Assembly: GCF_014200755.1 (NCBI RefSeq) | Contig: NZ_JACHCM010000005.1 | Location: 186,001 to 250,000, forward strand | Length of the DNA: 64,000 nucleotides | Source of the DNA: Rhodanobacter sp. ANJX3 | GTDB lineage: Bacteria; Pseudomonadota; Gammaproteobacteria; Xanthomonadales; Rhodanobacteraceae | Reading direction: 5' to 3' | In this document: positions 19,820 through 28,657 of the stretch, in pieces | Layout: the number at the start of each line of letters is the position of its first letter | Numbering within the stretch: position 1 is the first letter of the stretch | Position numbers and translations under genes: made by a program | Notes under the pieces: model-generated | Told to the model about the DNA's origin: nothing | Seen by the model: the letters and a program-made list of their open reading frames with translations, nothing else | The model's database searches: none

Positions 19820-20395
19820 TCAGCCGGCGTAGGCCGTGCCCTTGGTTTTCGCCACATGCGCGGCAATGGCGTCCATCAATGGCGGCGACAGGCAGTCGTA
19901 CGGCGTCAGGCCCAGCTCGTTGAGGCGGCCGCGCACCGCGTCCATCTTGCTCGGGTCGTAGCCCTGCTCGATGATCGAGGAGACGAACGCGGCAAACGTC
20001 GGCGCCGACCAGCCCTCTTCGGACGACAGCTCCGTGTGCACGAAGTCCAGGCCGTGGAACGGGTGCCCGGTGTCCTCGATGCGGCCGATCATGTGCGTGC
20101 CGCAGACCTTGCAAGCGTGCCGCTGGATGGCTGCTTTGCCATCCACCACGGCGAGCTTGTCGCCGTTCTCTTCCACGCTGACCTTGTCACGCGATACGAC
20201 GGCGATCTGCGCGAACGTTGCGCCTTCGGGCTTCCAGCATTTGCTGCAGCCGCAGACGTGGTTGTGCGCGGTCTGTGCGCCGACCTTGACCTTGACCGGC
20301 TTGTCACTGCAATGACAGGTCAGCGTGCCGCCGGCGAAATTGTCCTTGCCCGGCTTGACGCCATTGTCGACCGCGGGATGGATGTGAGTTGCCAT
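19820..20395 (-). CDS. gfa: S-(hydroxymethyl)glutathione synthase (glutathione-dependent formaldehyde-activating enzyme)
   Basis: Promotes condensation of formaldehyde with glutathione, the entry to glutathione-dependent formaldehyde oxidation. The zinc-binding cysteines are visible: CHCSD (about residues 27-31), CGCSKCW (about 48-54) and CKVCGTHM (about 97-104). At 191 residues it has full length for the family. The start has AAGGAGAG eight bases ahead. It lies downstream of frmA on the same strand, consistent with the pathway order. It points to periplasmic or cytoplasmic formaldehyde production by this cell, in line with the alcohol dehydrogenase further upstream. Confidence 0.94.
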   Translation of the reverse strand: MATHIHPAVDNGVKPGKDNFAGGTLTCHCSDKPVKVKVGAQTAHNHVCGCSKCWKPEGATFAQIAVVSRDKVSVEENGDKLAVVDGKAAIQRHACKVCGTHMIGRIEDTGHPFHGLDFVHTELSSEEGWSAPTFAAFVSSIIEQGYDPSKMDAVRGRLNELGLTPYDCLSPPLMDAIAAHVAKTKGTAYAG

Positions 20396-20718
20396 GGTGT
20401 CTCTCCTTGAATGAGGTATCGCTGGATGTGACCGGCCGCTCTACGCTGGCCGCGAGGGGTGGCTGGCGGCTGATGACCGCCGATGTATGCGAAGCAAACC
20501 GCTGCGGGCCGTCCCGCGTCTGCACGATGTCGTGCGCTTGAATGCACTGGAAAAAAGAGTGGCCACGGCGTCATCGCCGCGGAGAGCCTGCGATCCGCCA
20601 CCGGGACCACGCCGGCACACAGAATGTCGCTCAGGTCGATCAGGGCGCCGCCGCGTGAATGCGGATGCGCCGCGTTGATCAGCGACCTGTTCGTCGAGCA
20701 TAAGAATCCGCCCATCGC
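20396..20718. other. Spacer between frmA and gfa
   Basis: 323 bases between two co-directional pathway genes. Short frames exist on both strands but none resembles S-formylglutathione hydrolase, which might be expected here, nor any other family I recognise. It may be the remains of a lost gene or a leader with its own promoter for gfa. Confidence 0.45.
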
Positions 20719-21900
<1,182 letters not shown>

Positions 21901-21903
21901 TCA

Positions 21904-21919
21904 TGCACATCAGATGCCA
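21904..21919 (-). promoter_or_regulatory. Sigma54-type -24/-12 promoter of frmA
   Basis: On the minus strand the bases read TGGCATCTGATGTGCA, against the consensus TGGCAC-N5-TTGCA. The invariant GG and GC are separated by exactly ten bases. Transcription would begin near 21892, giving a leader of about 60 bases. One mismatch occurs in each element. Confidence 0.72.
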
Positions 21920-21945
21920 GATGGCGAAAACGCCGGGACACCGTG

Positions 21946-21958
21946 ATTCAGCCACTTG
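21946..21958. promoter_or_regulatory. IHF-like site between frmA promoter and activator dyads
   Basis: ATTCAGCCACTTG resembles the IHF consensus WATCAA-N4-TTR with two mismatches. It starts 27 bases from the -24 box, the same offset as a similar site at the xoxF promoter. IHF bending between promoter and enhancer is usual for sigma54 systems. Confidence 0.4.
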
Positions 21959-21989
21959 CGGCGACCGTGTCGCGGCGTAATCCGCGTGC

Positions 21990-22007
21990 TGTATCGGATT
22001 CGTGACA
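21990..22007. promoter_or_regulatory. Putative activator dyad 1 upstream of frmA
   Basis: TGTATCGGATTCGTGACA fits the palindromic form TGT-N2-CG-N4-CG-N2-ACA. Its complement shares the 13-base core TGTCACGAATCCG with the xoxF dyad at 34120. It begins 71 bases upstream of the -24 box, where enhancer-binding proteins usually bind. Confidence 0.7.
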
Positions 22008-22013
22008 GATCAG

Positions 22014-22031
22014 TGTGCCGCGTGCGGGACA
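22014..22031. promoter_or_regulatory. Putative activator dyad 2 upstream of frmA
   Basis: TGTGCCGCGTGCGGGACA also fits TGT-N2-CG-N4-CG-N2-ACA and is centred 24 bases from dyad 1. Paired sites suit cooperative binding of activator dimers. Confidence 0.62.
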
Positions 22032-22087
22032 GCCGACACCAAGGAAGTGCGCACTGCCGTGGCAGATGACCGCTTTGCAGAAGTAGC

Positions 22088-22951
22088 TCAGCTGCCCTGG
22101 CGTTTGTGCCTTACCGCGCCGCGTTGCGGATCGTAGCCCCAGATCGCCAGCCCCAGAAAGACGATGAGCGACGCGGCAACCACACCACATGCCAACCAGT
22201 TCATCTGCCCGTACATGGCGTAGCGGATCAGATCGATGCCGTAGGTAAACGGATTGAAGCGCGCCAGCTGATAGACCACGGTGGCCCCGGATTCCTGCAA
22301 CTTCCAAAGTGGATACAGCGCCGGCGAGAGAAAAAACATCGGGAAAATTACGAAGTTCATCGCCCCGGCGAAGTTCTCGATCTGCTTGATGTACACCGAT
22401 ACCAGCAAGCCCAGCGCGCCGAGCATCAGCCCGGTCAGGAACATCGCCGGCAGCGCCAGCAGCAGACCGGGCCACCACGGCAGGTCGAGCCGGAACAGCG
22501 CGCAGATCGCGAAAAACGCGTATGCCTGCAGGATCGACAAAAAGGTGCCCGCGAGCAGCTTGCACGTCAGCAATACTGAGCGCGGCAGCGGCGCTGTCAG
22601 CAACAGCCGCATCAAGCCCATCTCACGGTCGTAGACCATCGCCAGCGACGACTGCATGCCGTTGAACAACAGCACGATGCCCAGCAGTCCCGGCACCACG
22701 TAAACCTGGTACTCGATATAGGTCGAGTACGGCGGAATCACCGAGACGCCGAAAACGTCGCGGAAACCGGCCGCAAAAATAAGCAGCCACAGGCTCGGCC
22801 GCACTAACGCGGAAAGCAGTCGCCCGCGCTGGTGCAGGAACTTGATCGTTTCGCGCGAGGACAGCGCCAGCAGCGCCTGCAGGGCGTGGCTCACGATCGA
22901 ACCAGAGCGGCTTGCCGGCACGCCTTGCTGCCATTCGGATTTCGTAGCCAT
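22088..22951 (-). CDS. ABC-2 type permease of the PQQ alcohol-dehydrogenase-associated system (PedC-like)
   Basis: Integral membrane subunit of 287 residues with six predicted segments in the ABC-2 (export-type) fold. Motifs include VRPSLWLLIFAAGFRDVFG and the amphipathic loop VYDREMGLMRLLLTAPLPRS. It pairs with the ATPase just upstream (TGATG overlap). Proteins of this type are encoded with quinoprotein alcohol dehydrogenases in many proteobacteria. The P. putida set PedA1A2BC has been linked to growth with lanthanides, although the permease looks like an exporter. ATG 22951 was chosen over a GTG one codon upstream. It is the last gene of its run before frmA. Confidence 0.87.
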   Translation of the reverse strand: MATKSEWQQGVPASRSGSIVSHALQALLALSSRETIKFLHQRGRLLSALVRPSLWLLIFAAGFRDVFGVSVIPPYSTYIEYQVYVVPGLLGIVLLFNGMQSSLAMVYDREMGLMRLLLTAPLPRSVLLTCKLLAGTFLSILQAYAFFAICALFRLDLPWWPGLLLALPAMFLTGLMLGALGLLVSVYIKQIENFAGAMNFVIFPMFFLSPALYPLWKLQESGATVVYQLARFNPFTYGIDLIRYAMYGQMNWLACGVVAASLIVFLGLAIWGYDPQRGAVRHKRQGS

Positions 22952-23751
22952 CACACCGCCTCCTCGTGCGCGACCGACGATTCGCCGGTCAGGTCGAGGA
23001 AGGCGTCGCGCAGCGAGCGCTGGCCGGTGCGCTCGCGCAGTTCCGCCGCGGTGCCCGTAGCGATCCAGTGACCCTTGTGCAGAATGATGACCCGGTCGGC
23101 GGATTCAGCCTCGTCCACCAGATGCGTTGCCCACAGCACGCCGACGCCGCGATGCGTGCACAGCGAGTGGACATACGCCACCAGCTGCTCGCGCGAGGCG
23201 GGATCGAGTCCGACCGTCGGCTCGTCCATCAGCAGCACGACGGGATCGTGCAGCAGCGCGCGGGCCAGTTCGACCCGTCGGCGATTGCCGCCGGAAAGCG
23301 CCCGCGCGCGATCCTTGGCCCGCTCCGTCAAACCGATGCGCTCCAGCTCGGCATCGATGCGCGCGCGCGCGCCGCGCCCCATGCCATGCAGCCGTGCGTG
23401 GAAGCGCAGGTTGGCCACCACGCTCAAGTCCAAATCCAGCGTCGGCTGCTGGAACACCACGCCCAGGCGCGCGAGCGCCTTGCGCGCCTGAAGGCGCATG
23501 TCGAAGCCCGCCACCTCGATGCGCCCGGCGTCGGGCACAAACAATCCGGTGAGCAGCTGGAACAGCGTACTTTTGCCGGCGCCGTTGGGGCCGAGCAGGG
23601 CCACGAACTCGCCCCGTGCCACGTGCAGTGACACGCGGTCCAGCGCCTTGACCGCGCCGTAGGATTTGCTGACCTCTTCCACCGCCAGCGCGAGTGCAGC
23701 CTCTCCGGATGGTGCCGACGAGGACGTGGACACCTCGCTGAGCGTATTCAT
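22951..23751 (-). CDS. ABC transporter ATPase of the PQQ alcohol-dehydrogenase-associated system (PedB-like)
   Basis: Cytoplasmic ATPase partner of the ABC-2 permease. It has Walker A GPNGAGKST, Q-loop FQQPTLD, signature ALSGGNRRRVELARALL, Walker B VVLLMDEPTVGLD and H-loop ATHLVDEAE. The long N-terminal lead of about 20 residues is Ser/Ala-rich. The start ATG 23751 gives a 266-residue protein; longer in-frame starts lack family similarity. The sequence matches the ATPase family found with PQQ-dependent alcohol oxidation clusters (TIGR03864-type, recognised by eye and not searched). Confidence 0.9.
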   Translation of the reverse strand: MNTLSEVSTSSSAPSGEAALALAVEEVSKSYGAVKALDRVSLHVARGEFVALLGPNGAGKSTLFQLLTGLFVPDAGRIEVAGFDMRLQARKALARLGVVFQQPTLDLDLSVVANLRFHARLHGMGRGARARIDAELERIGLTERAKDRARALSGGNRRRVELARALLHDPVVLLMDEPTVGLDPASREQLVAYVHSLCTHRGVGVLWATHLVDEAESADRVIILHKGHWIATGTAAELRERTGQRSLRDAFLDLTGESSVAHEEAV

Positions 23752-23815
23752 CGCGTCACGCCCCGCCGCGGGCGCGCGGCCCACAGCGCCAACCACCACA
23801 CCGAGGCACCAGACT

Positions 23816-24616
23816 TCACACACCCTCCTTGCCATGCCGGCTTTCGTCCGGGTCAGACCCGGTCATTTCGGAGAGCAGCCCTTGATGGCGTGCCAGCAGC
23901 CGACGGCTGAGATCCGAAACCTCGGGACTGTTCAGATCGTGACTATCCGTCGGCTCGACGCGATAGTCCAGTACGACGCGCGCCGGCGTATCACCCAGAA
24001 ACAGTATGCGATCGGCGAGCACGAGTGCCTCATTCAAATTGTGGGTAACGAACAGCACCAGCGGCCGCACGCGCGCGCGCAGCCGTCGCAGCAATTCGCG
24101 CAGCTGATCGGCAGCCGCTGGGTCGAGCGATACGAACGGCTCATCCATCAACAGCAGCCAAGGTTCGACCACAAACGCCCGCGCCAGCGCCGTGCGGCGC
24201 TGCATGCCGCCGGAGAGGTGGCGTGGCCACGCATCGCGGGAAGCCCGCAGCCCGACTTCGTCGAGCAAGCTATCCGCGCACGAAACATAGCTGCGATCGC
24301 GCGCCAGACGCTCGGCTTCCGCCAGCCGCACGTTCTCGCCAACCGTGAGCCACGGCATCAGCCGCGGTTCCTGAAACACCATGCCCAGGCCCGACGGTGA
24401 CTGACCGGGCGCGGCCAGCGGCGCGCCGTCGTAGCGAATCGCCCCGGTGTAGTCGGCGTCCAGGCCGGCGACCATGCTCAGCAGCGTCGTCTTGCCCACG
24501 CCGGAAGGTCCGACGATGGCGACGAATTCGCCGTCGGCGATGGTGATGTCGACATCGGCCAGCACCGCGACATCGTCGAAGCGTTTTTCGATGACATGAA
24601 TGTTCAAGCCTTTCAT
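23816..24616 (-). CDS. NitT/TauT-type ABC transporter ATPase (SsuB/TauB-like)
   Basis: ATPase of 266 residues with Walker A GPSGVGKTT, Q-loop FQEPRLMPWLTV (typical of SsuB/TauB/NrtD proteins), signature HLSGGMQRRTALARAF, Walker B LLLMDEPFVSLD and H-loop VTHNLNEAL. The ATG at 24616 overlaps the permease stop (ATGA), so the three genes of this transporter are translationally linked. It is distinct from the ABC-2 ATPase next door, so the island carries two ABC systems. Confidence 0.91.
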   Translation of the reverse strand: MKGLNIHVIEKRFDDVAVLADVDITIADGEFVAIVGPSGVGKTTLLSMVAGLDADYTGAIRYDGAPLAAPGQSPSGLGMVFQEPRLMPWLTVGENVRLAEAERLARDRSYVSCADSLLDEVGLRASRDAWPRHLSGGMQRRTALARAFVVEPWLLLMDEPFVSLDPAAADQLRELLRRLRARVRPLVLFVTHNLNEALVLADRILFLGDTPARVVLDYRVEPTDSHDLNSPEVSDLSRRLLARHQGLLSEMTGSDPDESRHGKEGV

Positions 24617-25461
24617 TTGCGCCACCGCATCGCGCGTTTTTCCAGAGGCCGCATCACGCCGGCTTCGATGATCATGACAAGCGCAGCAAACGCCAGCGTG
24701 TACGCCAGAATGCTGGTGATGTCGAAATATTGAAAAAAGACCGACAGTTCAAAACCCACGCCATTGCTGCGTCCAAGCAACTCGGCCACCAGCACGATTT
24801 TCCAGATCAGCGCTAGACCATTTCGGGCCGAGGCGATCAGGTACGGATAAAGCTGCGGCAGGATCACCCGCCGCAACGTCACCGTGCGCGGTACGCGATA
24901 CACCTGCGCCACCGCCAGCAGCCGCGCGTCGATGGCCCGCGACCCTTCGCGCACGGTCACCACCACGACCGGAATCTTGTTGAGGGCCACGGCCACGATC
25001 ACGGCCACTTCCGTGAGCCCGAGCCACAAGTAACACAGGATGGTGATGACCAGCGCCGGGATGTTCAGCGCAAGCACCAGCGGACCGTCCAGCAACAGGT
25101 TGAGCTTGCGCGAACGGCCCATCATGAAACCGATCACGGTGCCTATGCTCATGGCGACGACGAACGCCGCGAGCACGCGCGCCATGGTGATACCCAGTTC
25201 CAGCGGAAGCTGACCGCTGCGGGTGTCGCGATAGACAGCGGCGAGCACCGCGACCGGCGCGGGCAGCATATTGCTGCCCGCCAGTTGCGCCGCGATTTCC
25301 CACACCAACGCCAGACCGATCAGCGACGCGACGCGCCACAGCCACCCGCGCCCCGACGGCAGTGACCCACGCCACCGTGTCAGCGCCACCACCTGCGTCT
25401 CGGGCCTGCCGCCGGCTCGAGGCAGTTCGCCAGTACCCGCGCGATGACGGACAGAACTCAT
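24613..25461 (-). CDS. NitT/TauT-type ABC transporter permease (SsuC/TauC-like)
   Basis: Importer permease of the binding-protein-dependent family with about six membrane segments. The coupling EAA-like motif reads VYRVPRTVTLRRVILPQLYPYL, quoted in part as VPRTVTLRRVILPQLYPY. The C-terminal stretch ISWE-like is absent, but FQYFDITSILAYTLAFAAL is typical. It overlaps both neighbours by four bases. The N-terminal 45 residues are basic and Gly/Arg-rich ahead of the first membrane segment. The substrate is unknown. Confidence 0.9.
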   Translation of the reverse strand: MSSVRHRAGTGELPRAGGRPETQVVALTRWRGSLPSGRGWLWRVASLIGLALVWEIAAQLAGSNMLPAPVAVLAAVYRDTRSGQLPLELGITMARVLAAFVVAMSIGTVIGFMMGRSRKLNLLLDGPLVLALNIPALVITILCYLWLGLTEVAVIVAVALNKIPVVVVTVREGSRAIDARLLAVAQVYRVPRTVTLRRVILPQLYPYLIASARNGLALIWKIVLVAELLGRSNGVGFELSVFFQYFDITSILAYTLAFAALVMIIEAGVMRPLEKRAMRWRK

Positions 25462-26498
25462 GGCCGACGGAATCCGCTCCAGAACACATCCGCCGGCAGC
25501 TCGCTCGTGCCACCGGTAAGTTCGCCGTGGCTTTCTTCGGCGACCAGATGAAACAGTTGTCCGGCGGCCTGGATTTCGGGTGCGCCGAAGCGGTTGACGA
25601 TGCCATCTCGGTAACCCTGCCGGATCGCGGCGAAGACCGCATCGTTTTCGGGTTTGACCTTGCTGCGCAGCGGCTGCCAGGCGGCATCCGAGCGCGCCAG
25701 CTCCTGCTTGGCATCGTAGGTCGCGGCGATAAAGGCCCGCAGGGCATCGCCGTGAGTTTCTGCCCAGCGTTGCGAAAATACCCAGCCCAGCAGCGGCGGG
25801 TCGGTCTTGACGCCCAACCCCTTGAGCATCTGCTCCACCGTAATCACCGGCTGCATGCCTTGTGCAACGAGGCTGGCGCTGTACTGCCAGAAGTTGATCG
25901 CGGCCGGAAGCTCGCCATCAAGCATCTGGTGATTGAGCAGCGGCGCTGCGGCGAACTGTGGTTTCACTGCAGACTGCAGATCGATGCCGTACGTCTTGCG
26001 CGCGTAGGCACGCGCGATCAACCAGCTCTTGTCCACCGGGCCGCCCGCCACGCCGAAGCGTTTGCCGTTGAGGTCGGCGAGCGAATGGATTCCCGCCTTC
26101 GGATTGGCAACGACCTCGCCGACCGTCCGGGAAAACGGCACAAACTGGTAGTCCTGACCGCGTGATCGCAGCGTCGCGACCCAGAACCAGTCCGAGACGA
26201 CAAGATCGACGCTGCCGCCCAGCAACGCCACCTTCAAGGCGTTCTCCGACGCCAGCGGCACCACCGCCAACCGGATGCCATGCTTGCTCGCGAAACCGAG
26301 CCTCTGGACGGTATCGATTTCCCACCCGACCGAGCCGAACTCCAGCACTCCGACCCGCAACTCGGGAACGTCGTGCGCAACCTCGGCGCGCACGGCAGGG
26401 GTTGGCATCATCGTGAGGAGCGCGGCACAGAACAGCGCGAACATGCGCGTGATGAAATGAGTCGTTGCCATGTTCACTCTCGCCTGTCCGCGTTTCAT
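25458..26498 (-). CDS. NitT/TauT-type ABC substrate-binding protein (NMT1/THI5-like)
   Basis: Periplasmic binding protein of 346 residues with a signal peptide (MFALFCAALLTMMPTPAVRA region). The type II fold is recognisable from LASENALKVALLGGSVDLVV, the hallmark of NitT/TauT binding proteins (a gene-dosage-like ALxxGxvD motif), and FGVAGGPVDKSWLIARAYAR. Relatives bind taurine, sulfonates, nitrate or pyrimidine precursors. In a quinoprotein locus a metal chelate, an alcohol or a PQQ-related compound is conceivable but unsupported. ATG 26498 was chosen because AGGAG lies ten bases upstream; ATG 26471 is an alternative. Confidence 0.88.
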   Translation of the reverse strand: MKRGQARVNMATTHFITRMFALFCAALLTMMPTPAVRAEVAHDVPELRVGVLEFGSVGWEIDTVQRLGFASKHGIRLAVVPLASENALKVALLGGSVDLVVSDWFWVATLRSRGQDYQFVPFSRTVGEVVANPKAGIHSLADLNGKRFGVAGGPVDKSWLIARAYARKTYGIDLQSAVKPQFAAAPLLNHQMLDGELPAAINFWQYSASLVAQGMQPVITVEQMLKGLGVKTDPPLLGWVFSQRWAETHGDALRAFIAATYDAKQELARSDAAWQPLRSKVKPENDAVFAAIRQGYRDGIVNRFGAPEIQAAGQLFHLVAEESHGELTGGTSELPADVFWSGFRRP

Positions 26499-26696
26499 AT
26501 GACTACCGCTCCTGCGCAACGCGACGAGTCATGCTGAGCTTTCCCGATGCACGCCGATGTGACCTTCGTATCGCAGCTTAGACCACTGGACGTGCGACGT
26601 TTGCTGAGCGATGCCGGACACGCGCAGTCACGGACGGTAGCCCGTGCTGCGTCGTAACTCGGGGCGAGGTCATTGAGCCTTCACCTGCATCGCGAC

Positions 26697-27575
26697 TTAC
26701 CGCGCGTTCGCGCCATCCCACGATGAGGCCGTGCTGGCATGACATACCTTCGCCGTCGCACGGTGCGCGGTGGCCCACGCTACAACGGCGGCACCGGGAT
26801 CGAGCGTCGGTGCACGATCCAGGCTTGCCTGGTCCTTCGTGTTCATCGACTTGATCCAGGTGATGATCTTCCACAGGTCACCCGCCTTGGTAATCGTCGT
26901 GCCGCCTTGCTGTGGCATCAGGGCGGGAGTTTCCGGGCTTATCCGTGCGAAACCCGCCTCCTGCAGTTTCTGGCTTCCCAGTGCAACGAGGCGGAACAAG
27001 GTGTCGTCGCTCGGACCGTAGATCCACACGCCGTTGTTGAGTGGCGGACACATGCCGCCACCGCCGTTGCCACCATGGCAGGCATTGCAGCCGTGATTGA
27101 GAAATTGCTCGTGACCCTGGGCGGCGATGGTGCCGTTCTTCGGATCGTAGGGGTTTTTCAGCGAACCTTTCGCGGCCTTGGCGACCACGTCCACCGGGTT
27201 GTCGTCGTAGCCGGTTATCGCGTTGACGGCTTCCGTTTTGGCCACCGCGTTGGTCCAGGTTCCGTTCGCCACCTTGTCCTGCAAATCCGAAAATTCGACC
27301 CGATCCAGCTGGCCGTCACCGTTTTCATCGGCGGCTTTGAAGTTCAGGTTGGGCATGGCGGCCAGGGCTTCCTTTTCGGTCACGATGCCGGTGTGCCCGG
27401 TGTCCATCGACTCGTACGTTGCCGGGACATGAATACTGGCGGCACTCGCCGGAGCAGCCGACGAACCGGCCTGCCCCGCTGGCGAACCGGCCAGGCTGTT
27501 GGTGGCGAGCGCCAGGCTGATACCGGCTACGGCAAAAGCAGCAGCAGTGAAGCTATACAGGGTCTTTCGTAACAT
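26697..27575 (-). CDS. Periplasmic c-type cytochrome with N-terminal EF-hand domain (XoxG-like)
   Basis: Predicted electron acceptor of the quinoprotein dehydrogenase. A signal peptide (LYSFTAAAFAVAGISLALA) and an Ala/Ser linker lead to an EF-hand pair: a degenerate loop DTGHTGIVTEKE at residues 58-69 and a canonical loop DENGDGQLDRVE at 83-94. A class I cytochrome domain follows, with heme site CNACH at 163-167 and a likely Met ligand in PALMPQQGG (Met220). It ends with a conserved WKIITWIKSM helix and an odd Cys-containing tail. AGGAGAGG precedes ATG 27575. Standard XoxG and MoxG proteins are smaller and lack EF-hands, so this is a domain fusion. The canonical loop could bind calcium or a lanthanide. 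Confidence 0.88.
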   Translation of the reverse strand: MLRKTLYSFTAAAFAVAGISLALATNSLAGSPAGQAGSSAAPASAASIHVPATYESMDTGHTGIVTEKEALAAMPNLNFKAADENGDGQLDRVEFSDLQDKVANGTWTNAVAKTEAVNAITGYDDNPVDVVAKAAKGSLKNPYDPKNGTIAAQGHEQFLNHGCNACHGGNGGGGMCPPLNNGVWIYGPSDDTLFRLVALGSQKLQEAGFARISPETPALMPQQGGTTITKAGDLWKIITWIKSMNTKDQASLDRAPTLDPGAAVVAWATAHRATAKVCHASTASSWDGANAR

Positions 27576-27664
27576 GGGCCTCTCCTTCGAATAGCTGTAC
27601 GAATCAATCATTTCTGCGGGTGTTTACGCACCACCACCGTCACTGCGCGTCGCCAGCCAACCGC

Positions 27665-28657
27665 TCAGGGCACCACAGCAATGCCCCACGGCAAGCGACC
27701 GACGTTTACCGAAACCTCGGGCTTGAGCGATTTGGTATCGACGACCGTCACATCGTTGGTGAAGCCGTTGACGACATAAAGCTTCGACCCGTCGGGAGAC
27801 AGCGCCATGTGCCACGGCCGTTGTCCCACCACGATGTAATCGCTCACTTTGTATGTCTTTGTATCGACCACCGCGACGTGGTTCGCCGGCCCCAGCGCAA
27901 TGAACGCCTGCGAGCCATCCTTCGACATCACGATATCCACCGGCTGGATGAACTCGGCGCGCATGCCGGGGATGGCAAAGTTGATCGTCTGCACGACCTG
28001 ATGCGTAAGCCCGTCGATCACAGACACCGTGCCGCCGACCTCGGACGACGCCCAGACGTAACGCCCGTCGGGCGTGAACGTGGCCACGCGCGGACGTGCA
28101 CCCACCAGCACGGTAGCGACCAGTTTCAGCGTCTTGTTGTCGATGAAATGGACCAGGCTGCTGCCTTCGGAGGTCGCCACCGTGATCTGGTTGTCCGGGC
28201 TCACGCGCATACCCTCGGGCTCCGAGCCCACGGGGATTTGCGCAAGCACTTTGCCGGTCATCGCTTCCAGCACGGTGACCTGCGAGTTGTCTTCATTGGC
28301 GATGTAGACGCGGCTGCCGTCGTTGCTCAGCGCCAGCAGTTCCGGGTCGGCTCCCGACGGCAGCGTACGCGTCACGGCGAGCTTGGCCACCTCGATGACA
28401 TCGATGCGGTTGCTGTCACCTACGCACACGTACACCCATTTGCCGTCCGGCGACGCCACCACGCCGCGCGGGCGCTGGCCGGTGGGGATGGTCTTGATCG
28501 TCTTCAGCGTGTTGCTGTCCAGCACCGTCACCGTATTGCCGCGCTCGTTGGTGACGAACAGCGTCGCCGACCATGCTGGCGGCGCCGCCAGCATCAGCAG
28601 CAGCAAACACATCGCGGCAAAGCGCCCGTGGGGCCGCTTGGGTTTGGCTGTCTTCAT
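27665..28657 (-). CDS. YVTN-type beta-propeller protein of the PQQ alcohol oxidation cluster
   Basis: Secreted seven-bladed propeller of 330 residues. A signal peptide ends at AAPPAWSA. Repeats then read ATLFVTNERGNTVTVLDSNT, SPDGKWVYVCVGDSNRIDVI, SNDGSRVYIANEDNSQVTVL and so on, with about 42-residue spacing. Proteins of this family accompany the PQQ-associated ABC genes in many alcohol oxidisers (TIGR03866-type, recognised by eye), and a member is part of the Ped system in P. putida. The start ATG 28657 overlaps the preceding stop (ATGA), showing translational coupling. Confidence 0.92.
   Translation of the reverse strand: MKTAKPKRPHGRFAAMCLLLLMLAAPPAWSATLFVTNERGNTVTVLDSNTLKTIKTIPTGQRPRGVVASPDGKWVYVCVGDSNRIDVIEVAKLAVTRTLPSGADPELLALSNDGSRVYIANEDNSQVTVLEAMTGKVLAQIPVGSEPEGMRVSPDNQITVATSEGSSLVHFIDNKTLKLVATVLVGARPRVATFTPDGRYVWASSEVGGTVSVIDGLTHQVVQTINFAIPGMRAEFIQPVDIVMSKDGSQAFIALGPANHVAVVDTKTYKVSDYIVVGQRPWHMALSPDGSKLYVVNGFTNDVTVVDTKSLKPEVSVNVGRLPWGIAVVP

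Noticed and set aside
26601..26615. Possible sigma54 promoter upstream of the NitT/TauT binding-protein gene
   Set aside because: The GC and CC (GG on the coding strand) are nine bases apart, not ten, and the -24 box does not match.
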